Assembly (NCBI GenBank): GCA_037893245.1
Contig: JBAIAA010000516.1
Coordinates: 496,001-560,000, forward strand
Origin: Crossaster papposus
Lineage: Eukaryota > Echinodermata > Asteroidea > Velatida > Solasteridae
Reading direction: 5' to 3'
DNA: 64,000 nt
Within the stretch, counting starts at the first letter, position 1; every line of letters starts with the position of its first letter. Made by a program: the position numbers and the translations under genes. This document shows positions 1 through 10,599 of the stretch, piece after piece. The notes under the pieces were generated by a model. It was not told where the DNA came from. It did not search any database and was given only the letters and a program-made list of their open reading frames with translations.

Positions 1-324
1 TGTAGTCTGGTTCCCTGGCCCCACTTAAAATGAAGCGAAGCAATTATAGAGTTAGAGAATTATAAGGTCATAGAATCAGTCTAGTTGTTTGCTGGTGTAA
101 TCCAAAATGCGGAATAACTAAATTTCAAAATTTAAGAGCAGTATTTTGTTTTAAGCCAGTTTTTTCAAACACTGGTAATTAAGCCAACCAGTGTTGGAAA
201 TTGATACGAAAATAGCACTTTATTTGAAAATGTCAGCACGCCAGGAACTATATTTTTACAAGATGCTTTTAATAGACTAGGAATGCCTCAACAGTCCAGT
301 ACACGTAAAGTATTTTGTGGTATT
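1..324. other. Unassigned intergenic DNA
   Basis: AT-rich sequence without a recognisable gene, RNA or repeat structure. It is bounded on the right by the TTAA target of the first MITE. Confidence 0.5.
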
Positions 325-563
325 TTAACCAGTTCGCGCCGGATGACGTATCACGCAAAGTTTTCCCCAAATTTAAAATGGATGACGCATAAACACGCCA
401 AGTTCAAGTTCGGAAATGTCTGTCAGCAGCGAGCAAGGCCGGAAATGCGTGGGTGTGCTTCCCGGCACTGTCGGCCTGAACCCGCTTCGGATCGAGTTTC
501 GTTAAAAATAATCCCGCCCCTCGGCTCAGTGATGTTAAAATAATCCCGGCGCGAACTGGTTAA
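325..563 (+). mobile_element. TTAA-target MITE, copy 1
   Basis: TTAA at 325-328 and 560-563 flank a 231-bp body. The body starts CCAGTTCGCGCCGG and ends with the inverse, CCGGCGCGAACTGG. TTAA target duplication is typical of piggyBac-type transposases, so this is read as a non-autonomous piggyBac-like MITE; the superfamily is inferred from the target only. Related copies lie at 27555-27792, 40412-40657 and 48564-48805, and a relative lies at 44157-44618. Any open frame inside is shared noise of the repeat. Confidence 0.85.
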
Positions 564-828
564 GAGGGGAAAATACCGAGAGAGAAAGTCGAAAGTTGTC
601 AGTGGGCGGGCCCTGCATTCTATAATTGGTCTGATTGCTGTAATGGTAGTTTATGATCAACGAAGCATTACAATTTCCCTCAAATGTGTGTATTACATGA
701 CTATAGGCCTGCAGTCTCTCCTTGCAATTTTTAAGAAGTTTGTGGTTATTAACAGTTAGCTCTGTGGTATTGGATATTTGCATATAACAGTATAAAAAGG
801 CCAGGCAAGTAGTTGTGGTTGTTGACAA
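564..828. other. Unassigned spacer
   Basis: About 265 bp between two MITEs. No gene-like signal was seen. Confidence 0.4.
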
Positions 829-1073
829 CTGGGGCCAATTTCATAGAGCTGCTAAGCACAAAAATTTGCTTAGCATGACAATTTGTCCTTGACAAAAACA
901 AGGTTACAGACCAAATTTTTACCTGATCTTTATTGTTCTGGATTGATAATCAGCTGTTTTTTTGCTTAGCATGAAAAACATGTTTAATTTTGGCCGGAAA
1001 TCTGTTTTAATGAGCAAGACTTTTTGTGCTAAGCAATTTTTGTTGCTTAGCAGCTCTATGAAATTGGGCCCTG
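829..1073. mobile_element. MITE with GGGCCCAATTTC-type terminal inverted repeats
   Basis: The left end reads CTGGGGCCAATTTCATAGAG and the right end is its near-perfect inverse (CTCTATGAAATTGGGCCCTG). The inverted match continues through the GCTGCTAAGC stretch, so each TIR is about 30 bp. The body has further AAGCA/TGCTT repeats. A relative with ends CAGGGCCCAATTTC lies at 42137-42391. CAGGG...CCCTG ends are compatible with hAT-like MITEs, but no clean 8-bp target duplication is visible. Confidence 0.75.
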
Positions 1074-1128
1074 GTGATGGCAAGAGGCTAGCTACATGTA
1101 TCTAACGCCTCTTATCCTGCAATGGCTG

Positions 1129-1350
1129 TATTACGTTTCAGACATTTACAGGCCAAGACTGCATGGGCCAATGTTATAACCTAATTATGTTTCAGACATT
1201 TATGTTTCGGTGATTAGAAAGCTTACGTTTCAGACATTTGAAATGTCTGAAACGTAATCGCTACTTACGTTTCAGACATTTAATATATATTTAATTAGTA
1301 TATTGTTCTTGTTTCAGACATTTTGACACGTAACAATAGCGTTTCAGACA
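1129..1350. repeat. Cluster of GTTTCAGACATT motifs
   Basis: The 12-mer GTTTCAGACATT, usually preceded by TTAC, occurs at least six times here, on both strands. One copy forms the hairpin CAGACATTTGAAATGTCTG near 1230. The cluster recurs at 4870-5040 as part of a segmental duplication. Function unknown. Confidence 0.7.
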
Positions 1351-1452
1351 TTCTTGGTTCACAGAAAAAATAGGACCCCGTTCGAACCCCGTTCGTTTGA
1401 ATTCCTGACCTGTTTGTTTGTGTTCTTTCCTCCATGCCATGGTACATGTACA

Positions 1453-1892
1453 TTAACCCTAACCCTACCTAATGCTACTTTTTACTACTACATGTAGTAG
1501 TAAAAAGTAGTATGCAGTACTCTCACTGACTTGTGTGCAATATGCCTGTAGTAATTTTTAGTATTTGGTACTTCACCCCTTATTGCACTCTCTCTCTCTG
1601 CTTGCTGAGTGTGCATGGCCCATGTATGCTGTGTAAGGTGTTCTAAACTCTACAGCAAAAATTGTCACTTGGGACACATGCATTGGGTCAAGGCTGGACT
1701 ACTGCATTTTTTGCCAGGTAAGTATTACTGACCTGTATTGCCACTATATAGTATTAGTACTTTGTAGTTGGCAGTATCTGTACTCTGTCAGTACACACCC
1801 AATCATCAGTCACAGAGGGACCAATGCTACACTAAGTAGTACTAGTACGCAGTTCTTTAGCCCAAAGTAAGGCCTCAGGGGGTTAGGGTTAA
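1453..1892. mobile_element. TTAA MITE with telomere-like ends, unit 1
   Basis: TTAA (1453-1456), then a 432-bp body beginning CCCTAACCCTACC and ending GGGGGTTAGGG, then TTAA (1889-1892). The ends mimic (TTAGGG)n, but each holds fewer than two full telomere units, so they are terminal inverted repeats rather than an interstitial telomere tract. A subterminal palindrome of TACTACTA/TAGTAGTA type follows the left end. TTAA target plus CCC-starting ends fit piggyBac-like MITEs. Confidence 0.85.
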
Positions 1893-2327
1893 CCCTAACC
1901 CTACCTAATGCTACTTTTTACTACTAGTAGTAAAAAGTAGTATGCAGTACTCTCACTGACTTTTGTGCAATGCCTGTAGTAATTTTTAGTATTGGGTACT
2001 TCACCCCTTATTGCACTCGTAGTACTTTTTAGCATTGGGTACCTCTGCTTGCTGAGTGTGCATTGCCCATGTATGCTGTGTAGACTCTCCAGCAAAAAAT
2101 GTCACTTGGGGCACAATGGGTCAAGGTTGGACTACTGCATTTTTTGCCAGGTAAGTATTACTGACCTGTATTGCTACTATTAGTATTTTGTAGTTGGCAG
2201 TACCTGTACTCTGTCAGTACACACCCAAGCATCAGTCACAGAGAAACCCAATGCTACAAAATACTAAGTAGTATTCTGTAGTAGGCAGTTCTTTAGCCCA
2301 AAGTAAGGCCTAGGGGGTTAGGGTTAA
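1889..2327. mobile_element. TTAA MITE with telomere-like ends, unit 2
   Basis: A second 431-bp copy directly abuts unit 1 and shares its TTAA (1889-1892). It begins CCCTAACCCTACC and ends GGGTTAGGG before TTAA 2324-2327. Both units have the same orientation and high similarity. The duplicated locus at 5136-5147 shows the unoccupied target (TACGTTAAACCACG), so both insertions post-date the duplication. Confidence 0.85.
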
Positions 2328-2609
2328 ACCACGATGTTTGTCTTTCGGATAATACCAGAAAGAAAACAATCACTGGCTGAAATTGTTTTGGTGTTCGGCG
2401 ATTTTCACCATATGATCAAAAGTTTGTATCGTAATATTTTTTCAAATAACCAATAACAATTAACGTTTTGTGGGGTTGCATTTTATCCTTTCTAAAAATA
2501 GGGTTGGTCTGTTATTTTTTGTTTAGCCTTTAACTTGTGACATGTTGAACCCTTTGCATAGGGTTAACATGCATACAGTATTTCTAATCATACATTTTGA
2601 ATATTTCAG

Positions 2610-2720
2610 TAACCTCCTGATCGAAACCCAGACTCGTAGTGTACTTCATTCAGCAGAGATCATCATGTGAACCACAACAAACAGGCTTCTTTGAAGTGCA
2701 GTTCATCAATGAGTACATTG
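2610..2720 (+). other. Exon-like cassette, copy 1
   Basis: 111 nt preceded by TATTTCAG and followed by GTAAGAAC, a plausible acceptor/donor pair. Near the 3' end one frame encodes CEPQQTGFFEVQFINEYIG, shared by all three copies. All frames contain a stop near the 5' side here, so this copy looks non-functional. No protein family recognised. Confidence 0.4.
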
Positions 2721-2761
2721 GTAAGAACGTTTGTACTAAACACTTTGGATAGGTGATTCAT

Positions 2762-3442
2762 AAGGGGCTGTCCAAAGTTGTCAACATTTTTAAGGTCGTA
2801 CAGAGCGTACTACTTTTCAAGACCCCCCTCCCTCCCCCCAAAGTAGTACTTTTCAACATTTAGTCCAAACACCGGTAGAGCGCGGTGGGGCATTGCGTGC
2901 ACGATGTCCATGCACAGCTGTGGGAACGAGTCGCAGTAAAGCTGTGTCAAAGGTTATTCATTCACGCTTGGCACATTCGTGCGCTTATTCAGGGCTAGTA
3001 TATAGGGCATCAATACATGTGTGTATGTACACCGCATGGTTAACGTTGCGCTATACGAAATCATTGCCAACTCGGTCGCCGCGGCGTGTAGGGCGGGCGG
3101 CGTCAAAAGTATCTCATCCTCGCAAGCTACGTACTGTATAGCTAGCCAGGGACGCATCGGATTTTTTTCACGGAGTTGCATAGCTGCTAACAAGGTATAA
3201 CCTGCCGAAGCAATCATTTTTGAACAGCGGACTATTTGTATCGCTTCTGATTTTAACGTTGGAAATTCGAGATAAAAAAAGAAGGAAACAAAACCAATCA
3301 TATAATTTTCCTTTGCTGATTGTACGGTACAAAATCAACATTTTATTTACAATTTAAAGTCGTACGCGGCCTCCGACCCCCCTCCCCCCTGTTGTACGCT
3401 TTGTACGACCATTAAAATGTTGTAAACTTTGGACGGCCCCTT
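2762..3442. mobile_element. DNA transposon remnant with ~50-bp TIRs, copy 1
   Basis: The left end reads AGGGGCTGTCCAAAGTTGTC followed by a GGTCGTACAGAGCGTAC stretch. The right end is its inverse (GTACGCTTTGTACGACC ... CTTTGGACGGCCCCTT). The subterminal region next to each TIR is rich in CCCCTCC. No transposase is readable. Other copies lie at 7459-8431 and its mirror 62968-63940. The target duplication cannot be defined because the flanks were themselves duplicated. Confidence 0.8.
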
Positions 3443-3521
3443 AGTCATGAAGTAACACAGACATTTGTAAGTCACATCCTATAACTACATAAATATTGAA
3501 TATTTTAAAGTGAACAAAGCT

Positions 3522-3593
3522 GGCAGGAGCTGGATTCGAACCTGCGACCTCCAGGTTACCGTACCAGCGCTATACCAACTGAGCTATCTTGCC
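3522..3593 (-). tRNA. tRNA-like sequence (pseudo-tRNA or tRNA-derived SINE head)
   Basis: A 72-nt sequence with a perfect A box (TAGCTCAGTTGG), a perfect B box (GGTTCGAATCC) and a 7-bp acceptor stem with one mismatch. The anticodon arm does not form a normal 5-bp stem with T33, so no anticodon can be assigned with confidence. This points to a tRNA pseudogene or the pol III head of a SINE. No CCA is encoded, as expected in eukaryotes. Confidence 0.6.
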
Positions 3594-4862
3594 GCAATGC
3601 CCTATGAATGAGGCTAGCCTACATGTATGTTGGCGGTCTCCCAAATTGTCAGTATCTTTATTTGGGGGCGCTAGTCAGAAGTCATAAACACAAGAATGAC
3701 GTATGTGACCTGTTGCCCGGAAGTGGGCGTAAAGTTGCAAAATTTCAAAATCAAGACTATGGTATTTCCTGAAAGTACAGGTTGCAAGCTTTAATTATAG
3801 ATACATTGTGTGTTGTGTATCATACAACCAACAAACTTTGGTTTGGGTCACATGGTGAGAAAACAATTGGGTCGGTCGGTCAGCATGACATTTTTTTTTT
3901 TTTAATTTTTTTTTAGGTTTAAATATATGTTAGTATTAGTATTATTATTATTATTATTTTAGGAACCATACCTGGGCTTGAAGTAAACGACGGCCACGAC
4001 GGCCATTGCCGTTGTTGCCTTTTTGATGGCCGAGGTGCCCCACTAAAAATTGCCGTCTTCACGGCCAGTTTTGCCTTGCCCAATTTTTACCTTGGCCGTC
4101 GTGCCCTTTTTTGCAAAAACATCCTTCAGCCTAATGTTAGTATTCTAATCACTGAATCATTGTTCTAGAAAAAAATATCGCTGCATACGTTACGTATCGC
4201 GCACGCAGCAACGTTAACGACACAAACTGAATCTAGCTTCGCAATCAGGCCCCATAAATATAGCGCACGCTATGTACTGTACATGTTTGTATGTACAGCC
4301 AAGTCCAGCTAATTTCGGAGTATGCCGATACTTCTAGCTGCGACACCCCGCCGCAACACACGTACCAGCAGGAGTAAGTACGGCAGATCGTACTTGCAAA
4401 GTCAACTGACTTTCTTTTTCTCAGTGCTACTGTACACGTGACGCGCAGTGCACAATACGAATGCGTGTTTGTGTTCGTGTACGTGTACGTGTACGAGGCA
4501 AACGATAGTCGTTACAATCACCCCAACCTCGTTACCATGGCTATGATCTTGCTGCGCTATTTTTTCCCACCATGCCTTCGCGATAACGCGCACACGCTCA
4601 TATGGAGTCGAGGCTGCGATCACCCTGCATGCGGCTGGTGCTCCAATATTGTCAACAGGTTTTTGATGAAGTTATCCCTCTGCTAAATGAACGGCATTGA
4701 ATTTGTTAGGAAGAAAATCAGAAAAATCAACAATGCCGGGCAAGGATCGCGTAAAGCGAACAGCCTAAAATTTCAATATGATTTTCCACACACCCCAGGG
4801 AGTTAAGGTTGCATTGCAGATATAGTGCATGCAGCTGGAGCGTAAGATTTCTTTTTCTCATT
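3594..4862. other. Non-genic DNA with GGCCGT-rich repeat patch
   Basis: No gene recognised. Positions about 3985-4110 carry repeated GGCCGTCGTGCC/ACGGCC motifs on both strands, likely a degraded element. Positions 3890-3960 hold T-rich and ATT simple sequence, and 4470-4490 has CGTGTACGTGTACG. Confidence 0.4.
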
Positions 4863-5541
4863 TTATAACCTAATTATATGTTTCAGAAATTTTGAGGTTT
4901 GGAAATGTCTAAATAATTCGGTGATTAGGAAGCTTACGTTTTAGACATTTGAAATGTCTGAAACGTAATCGCTATGTCTGAAACGTATATTGTTCATGTT
5001 TCAGATATTTTGACACGTAACAATAGCGTTTCAGACATTCTTGGTTCACAGAAAAAATAGGACCCCGTTCGAACCTCGTTCGTTCGAATTCTTGACCTGT
5101 TTGTCCGTGTTCTTTCCTCCATGCCATGGTACATGTACGTTAAACCACGATGTTTGTCTTTCGGATAATACCAGAAAGAAAACAATCACTGGCTGAAATT
5201 GTTTTGGTGTTCGGCGATTTTCACCAATATGATCGAAAGTTTGTATCGTAATAATATTTTTTCCAATAACCAATAACACTTAACATTTTGTGGGGTCGCA
5301 TTTTATCCTTTCTAAAAATAGGGTTGGTCTGGTATTTTTTGTTTAGCCTTTAACTTGTGACATGTTGAACCCTTTGCATAGGGTTAACATGCATACAGTA
5401 TTTCTAATCATACATTTTGAATATTTGCAGTAACCTCCTGATCGAGACCCAGACTCGTAGTGTACTTCATTCAGCAGAGATCATCATGTGAACCACAACA
5501 AACAGGCTTCTTTGAAGTGCAGTTCATCAATGAGTACATTG
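4863..5541 (+). repeat. Segmental duplication, copy B (empty site)
   Basis: Near-identical to copy A at 1190-2720 but without the tandem telomere-like MITEs. The single TTAA at 5140-5143 is the empty target. It ends with the second exon-like cassette. Confidence 0.85.
5431..5541 (+). other. Exon-like cassette, copy 2
   Basis: 111 nt bounded by TATTTGCAG and GTAAGGGAG, nearly identical to copy 1. The open frame encoding CEPQQTGFFEVQFINEYIG remains, but the 5' part has stops in every frame. Probably a duplicated pseudo-exon. Confidence 0.4.
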
Positions 5542-5849
5542 GTAAGGGAGCTTACCAATTCGTCCTTACCTTGATTCTGCGGAAAGTCCGCCGTTGTCAA
5601 GGGGGCAGGAAAGTTTGCGAACTGCACGCACGTGCGCACCCCAGCGCATCGAAGTTAATAAGCTAGCCCAATCGGGCGCTAATGTTGCTGAGAAATTTCA
5701 ACTCATGAATAAACACAAGACGCGGATAACATTTAAATACCACGTTCTGTTCGCGGACTGAACGCGTTCAAACCTTGTTTGTTGAATCGAAGCGGTGAGG
5801 CCTGTTTATACTCGGCATTTAAATACCACGTTCTGTCCGCGTACTGAAC

Positions 5850-6650
5850 GTGTTCAAAACCTTGCTTGTTGAACATCTTCTTGAGATTAACAGGCAAAAA
5901 TGTGCTCTTTGTTTTTGAAAAATGTTTACATTCGCCGAGGTCTATGGCGAAAACTGCTGTCATTTTTAAACAATGCATATACACGTACGACACGACGGTC
6001 ACTGACGCAGGAAAACGTGGTGCCGCGGTATATGCATGCCGGCGCGCGTGCCCGATAGACTTGACAGTATAGATTGGCCACACCCGACATATACAAATAT
6101 TAAGTGGCTCAGAGTGGAATATTAATCCCATTTCACGATTAAATGCCACTCAATATTTGTTTTATATAACCGAGATACAGATCCTCGTCATTTGATCTTA
6201 AACAGATCCTTGCACTTTTCCGAACTACCCCTTCACAAAAATGTTTTAATCCAGCTCTGTAGCGCTGTGCGCATCAAGGATGATCCTAGCCGTTGAATAG
6301 TATTTCCCATTCCCTATGGGCGAATGGGACTTTTTGAGCACCGGCATTAATGGGAGAAATGAATGTCCTGTGATGTGAGTTCCACCAATCAAGGATCTGT
6401 ATGCCAGTTATATAAACATAAATGTACGGTGATATACACATCACGAGCACCACACACAAAAACAACCATTTCTGACTATCAGTGCGGATATGCATGCATG
6501 CAATACAGTATGTCGACAAATTCTCCATTGTTGCTGTGCTAAGGCGATGTTGGCCGCGTTCGAACTTGGCTATATACGTCTGGAAATCACACACGTGGCC
6601 AAGTAAGCAGATGTAGCAACTAACTTTGTGTGTTATTCTCAATGTTATTC
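5850..6650 (-). pseudogene. Coding-like relic homologous to 54985-55375
   Basis: Read on the minus strand, 6605-6486 matches 54985-55110, and 5965-5870 matches 55268-55365. The second block keeps a peptide containing FSKTKSTFLPVNLK in both loci, one locus interrupted by a stop. Shared peptide-level conservation suggests an old gene or transposon ORF fragment. I do not recognise the family. The two copies are in inverted orientation about 49 kb apart and are not part of the large inverted repeat. Confidence 0.4.
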
Positions 6651-7258
6651 TTCCATTTAGTAGCAAAGAATTCACAAACGGTACCTTTGCTTTGAGAAAA
6701 TTGATGAGCTTGTCTCAATTAAGTGCAGCCAAGAGGGCATGCACGCAATCGTGTTCTGGGAAGGAACGGGAGAATGCGTAACGTTACGTTAATTCTCTTT
6801 TGGCATTCCACTTTTTCCATGGGAAATATATTATGGCCACTAGTCAATGTCGATAACATTGTTTGCAGTCGCCGATTATGATCGAAAATCGCTATGGTAC
6901 AATTAAGTATTTTAAACTCAAACTAATACAATTGTATAAAGTCGCATTTTATGGCTTTCGGAGATAGGGTCTGTCCGGTGACCCGAACCAAAGGTATTTT
7001 TTGTTTGTCCTCATCAGAGTTTTGACCATTGTTTTAAAAAATGAAGTTAAAAGTTGTTGATCTGTTAAAACAAATTCAGTTAAAAAACTTTGGGATATGA
7101 CAGAACAGTTTTCAAATAGAAAGTTGTTAAAATCCCAAAATTGACTTTTCAGTTAAAATTATTGTTATTCTTGTAACTCGGAAGAGCCATAGTGCGACTT
7201 TACGCTTATTTTGTGTTGTCAGGTCAAATGTAACTACATAGATATTGATTATTTGCAG
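6651..7258. other. Diverged relative of the duplicated segment
   Basis: From about 6840 the sequence weakly follows segmental copies A/B (GTCGCATTTTAT, TATTTTTTGTTTG blocks) up to the third exon-like cassette. No gene seen before it. Confidence 0.4.
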
Positions 7259-7392
7259 TAACCTCCTGAGACCCACAATCATGCTTCGTTCTCGGAGATC
7301 ATGTGAACCACTACAACAGGCTTCAAAACCATGCATCAGAGGCACAGACAGTGGCGGCTTCTTTGAAGTGCAGTTCATCAATGAGTACATTG
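7259..7392 (+). other. Exon-like cassette, copy 3
   Basis: 134 nt after ATTTGCAG and before GTAAGAACC. One frame is open throughout and ends in GFFEVQFINEYIG, making it the only copy without a stop. A 23-nt difference against copies 1/2 sits in the centre (TGCATCAGAGGCACAGACAG region). If any copy is a functional exon it is this one. Family not recognised. The mirror copy in arm 2 would lie just beyond 64000. Confidence 0.4.
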
Positions 7393-7458
7393 GTAAGAAC
7401 CTTTTTACTAAATTATCAGCATGATTAAAAAGTCTTGGTTTAATTTTTGCTAATGTTT

Positions 7459-8431
7459 AGGGGCCGTCCAAAGTTGTCAACATTTTTAAGGTCGTACAGA
7501 GCGTACTACTTTTCAAGACCCCCTTCCCTCCCCCCAAAGTACGGTAGTACTTTTCAACATTGTATTTTTTCAATGTTGATGCACATGTTTTATCATCATT
7601 TTACATTTTTCATGTTGCTGATGATCAATGCAAGTTAAAAACAAAAGCAGATGAACATTTAATTTTGTCAAAAACAATGTACTCATAGTACTTGCTGTAT
7701 AGTTTATTTTAAACATACATGTACAATGCTAAAAGCATGGCTGGTCTCTGGACTGCAACGATCGGACTGCAACAAGTACCGGTACAGTGCGACGCCATGA
7801 TCATCGGCAGTGACAACCTCGTCCCAAGTGTACAAACTCCAAACACCGGTAGAGCGCGGTGGGGCATGGCGTGCACCATGTCCATGCACAGCTGTGGGAA
7901 CGATTCGCAGTACAGTCGTGTCAAAGGTTTATTCATTCACACTTGGCACCTTCGCGCTCTATTCAGGGTGTTGATATACTGTACATGTACGTCATTTACA
8001 TGTACATGTACAGTAACACACTTGTGGGATTCGTCCATGCGCGCACGTATGTGTACACCTTGTGGTTAACGTTGCGCTATACGAAATCATTGCCAACTCG
8101 GCCGCTGTGGCGTGTAGGGCGGGCGGCGTCAAAAGTATCCTATCCTCGCGCCAGCTACGCTAGGGACGCATCAGGTTTTTTTTCTCGGAGTTGCACAATA
8201 GCTGTAAACAAGGTATACCTGCTGAAGCAATCCTTTTAGAACAGCGGACTTTGTATCGCTTCTGATTAAAAAAACCAAACCTCAAATGATATAATTTTCC
8301 TTTGCTGATTGTACGATACAAAATCAACATTTTATTCAGCATTTAAAGTCGTACGCGGCCTCCGACCCCCCTCCCCCGTGTCGTACGCTTTGTACGACCA
8401 TTAAAATGTTCACAACTTTGGACGACCCCTT
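7459..8431. mobile_element. DNA transposon remnant with ~50-bp TIRs, copy 2
   Basis: Same family as 2762-3442 and longer (973 bp). The ends AGGGGCCGTCCAAAGTTGTC and GGACGACCCCT are inverted. It follows exon-like cassette 3 just as copy 1 follows cassette 1, so the element was in place before that segment was duplicated. Confidence 0.8.
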
Positions 8432-8690
8432 AGTCATGCTTCCGATTACATGCCTTTCAAAAGGTTGCTGCGGCACATCTCGTGCTTTAAATGTTTCCAT
8501 TTACGCTACGAAAGCCATCAAATATTGCCTCAAAAAGTGATAAAAACTTGCCTTAATTAATGTCAAAAATGTTTACAGTCAATCATTCTTTTAACAAGAA
8601 TGGAGAATTTAGGTCGTGAACAGTGCTATGCACAACGCCTAGCCCCGAGTTTGAGGTGCGGCGGTAAGCGTGCGTGATGAGTTTTTGAAA
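8432..8690 (+). repeat. Fragment of unclassified interspersed repeat
   Basis: Matches 10620-10820 and, inverted, 49470-49600 (shared TTAATTAATGTC, GGAGAATTTAGGTCGTG and GCACAACGC blocks). Part of the dispersed family best seen at 48900-49600. Confidence 0.6.
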
Positions 8691-9010
8691 ATAATAGTGT
8701 ATAACTTCTACATGTACATGCTTTCACAGATTTTGATAAAACTTGGATGCAGTGACCCTTGGGTCGGAAGACACATTTCCTCATTGGGTTACAGAGGTCA
8801 AAGGTCATGAAGGGGTCATTAGATGTCATTGCTCAAACATACCGGTACTTCAAATGTTTCTTTGTACATGTATACAGAATTTGATGGATTTTAATGTAAC
8901 TTGGATGGAGTGATCCTTGGGTGGGGTTCATCAAAACTCCTTTGAAATAGGAGGTCAAAGGTAATCAAGGGGTCATTTGAGGTCATTGAAAAATGCACAA
9001 AATTTGACTT
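8691..9010. repeat. Tandem dimer, ~190-bp unit, with AGGTCAAAGGT motifs
   Basis: Two diverged units share ACTTGGATG.AGTGA.CCTTGGGT, AGGTCAAAGGT and AAGGGGTCATT, about 170-190 bp apart. AGGTCAAAGGTCA in unit 1 is a perfect direct repeat of two nuclear-receptor half sites spaced by one base; regulatory meaning is not implied. The mirror copy lies at about 62390-62710. Confidence 0.6.
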
Positions 9011-9439
9011 TTTAAAGAAAACTAAACATAGGGATCGACCGCGGGGAAAAGGCGACACTCGCGACTCAGGGGATCACTTGTATAGTGATACTGACCTTTA
9101 TAAAGATTTGTGTTCATAGATGAAAATGAAAAACTGTCTCAGGTATGTATGCTTTTTGCTGGTTTTGATTTTCTTAGGTCGATCGAGGAACATTTGCTCA
9201 GAAGAATTTCAAAAAAGCCAATTTCTTGCTGGAATATCGGGGAGAACTGATAACTCATACTAAAAGGGGAACAGTGGCAGGACACATACCCAGACGAAAA
9301 GGGATCGTTTCTCTTCTTCTTGTTCAAGACTAGCGGTGTTTCACTGTGATAAGTTGCTTCTGATCATAATGAACTCAAAGTTACCTGCGCTTAATATGCT
9401 GTAACCCTCTCAATTTTCACTAATGGGCAATTCCACGAT

Positions 9440-9880
9440 TACGTTACGTTTTTAGCCATTTAGCACAGCTCTTTGGGCTCCCATATCCAGATGTATGCTT
9501 AGGCTAAACAAAAGAAATGGTGTGTTTACGGTAACGGCTTGAAAAAAATACAGGTAGGTACGCAGGGAAATATTTTAATTTTGTCTTTTCTTTTCCATTT
9601 TAGTTGTGTTTTAAGTGTGGAAAATGATTGTTTGTGACAAATAATTGAAACTAGTATTTATCTACAATTATCAACTAGCAAAACAGCAATAACAAGTTTG
9701 AGGTTGGCAATTGGGCCACCAAAAATCCAGGGTTAGTGTAAACACACCATTTTTCTTTTGGCCTCATCAATTCTTCATTTTATCATTAATAAATTTTATT
9801 AAAATAAATAAATAAAATAAATAATTAAAATCATTTAGACATGTTTTGCGAGTTGATATGGGAACTTGAGTGTTCGTTAG
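9440..9880. mobile_element. Hairpin-forming MITE-like element
   Basis: The inverted pair AAAAGAAATGGTGTGTTTAC (9508) / GTAAACACACCATTTTTCTTT (about 9739-9759), and an outer pair CTCCCATATC / GATATGGGAAC, define a foldback of roughly 400 bp. Ends are diffuse and no target duplication is visible. The mirror copy in arm 2 carries an 8-base tandem insertion beside the inner repeat. Confidence 0.5.
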
Positions 9881-9884
9881 GCCA

Positions 9885-10315
9885 ACAAAAAATAGTTCTG
9901 CTTCCGGTTACCCAACCGACCATAATTTAAGGCTGCGACCCTAAAGTTTTTATCGGCAAGTTAAAAAATAATAATAATAACCATTAAAACATTTTTTTTT
10001 AAATTAACAAAAATGTCTTTTCTGTCTTTACAAAATGCTTTTCAACTACCCATTTACGTCAAAAAACGGTCGTACTTTTTTTTGCCTACTTACATTCGCT
10101 ATTTTCTGAGATTCCCTATCACTTTCTCTTCGCAATGACAACGCGTTGCGTGATTCCCTATCAGTATCACGGTGATGAAAACACGTGCATAATGCTCAAT
10201 GCAGCAATGCTGTAATGGTCCCCCCCGCACCGCCCACTAAAAGTGCCAAAGAAGGCAGGATGGAGTCTATGCATACACGGCCGACCAACAGGAAACGGGC
10301 AGATAAAAAGAACAC
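9885..10315 (+). repeat. Unclassified interspersed repeat, forward fragment
   Basis: Closely matches 48905-49255: TTCTGCTTCCGGTTACCC, GCTGCGACCCTAAA, AACACGTGCATAATGCTC and AAGTGCCAAAGAAGGCAGG blocks. No protein evident. Confidence 0.7.
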
Positions 10316-10599
10316 GTGTTTGAATCTATGATAAAGCCAGAATCATTGAATGGACATTGTGGGGTTCCAGACGCTTTTTTTTTGGTTAAGAACAAATCAC
10401 GCTGCGAACTATGGAATTCCGTACGATTTCGACATTCTTAAGGGCAGAGTGTTGGTTTGATGAAACAATGAGTCTGTCGTCAATTGTACACAAAGGATAA
10501 AATGCCTTGAGCACGCTAATGATACGTACACCACCATACGTAGTTGGCAGAATTAACTCAATCCAAAAGGAAGTACGGTGAAAACGTTTGTAGCAAGTA

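Larger units (their letters stand above)
1190..2720 (+). repeat. Segmental duplication, copy A (interrupted)
   Basis: Sequence 1190-1456 plus 2328-2720 matches 4863-5541 closely, from the GTTTCAGACATT cluster through the TTCGGATAATACC stretch to the exon-like cassette. Copy A carries an additional 871 bp (1453-2323) absent from copy B, made of two TTAA MITEs. A third, more diverged relative covers about 6840-7392. Confidence 0.85.

Noticed and set aside
1453-1470. Interstitial telomere repeat
   Set aside because: Only about two TTAGGG-like units at each element end, flanked by TTAA targets; explained as MITE termini.
3985-4110. Possible GGCCGT-rich regulatory island
   Set aside because: Too short and degenerate, no gene beside it; most likely a decayed element.
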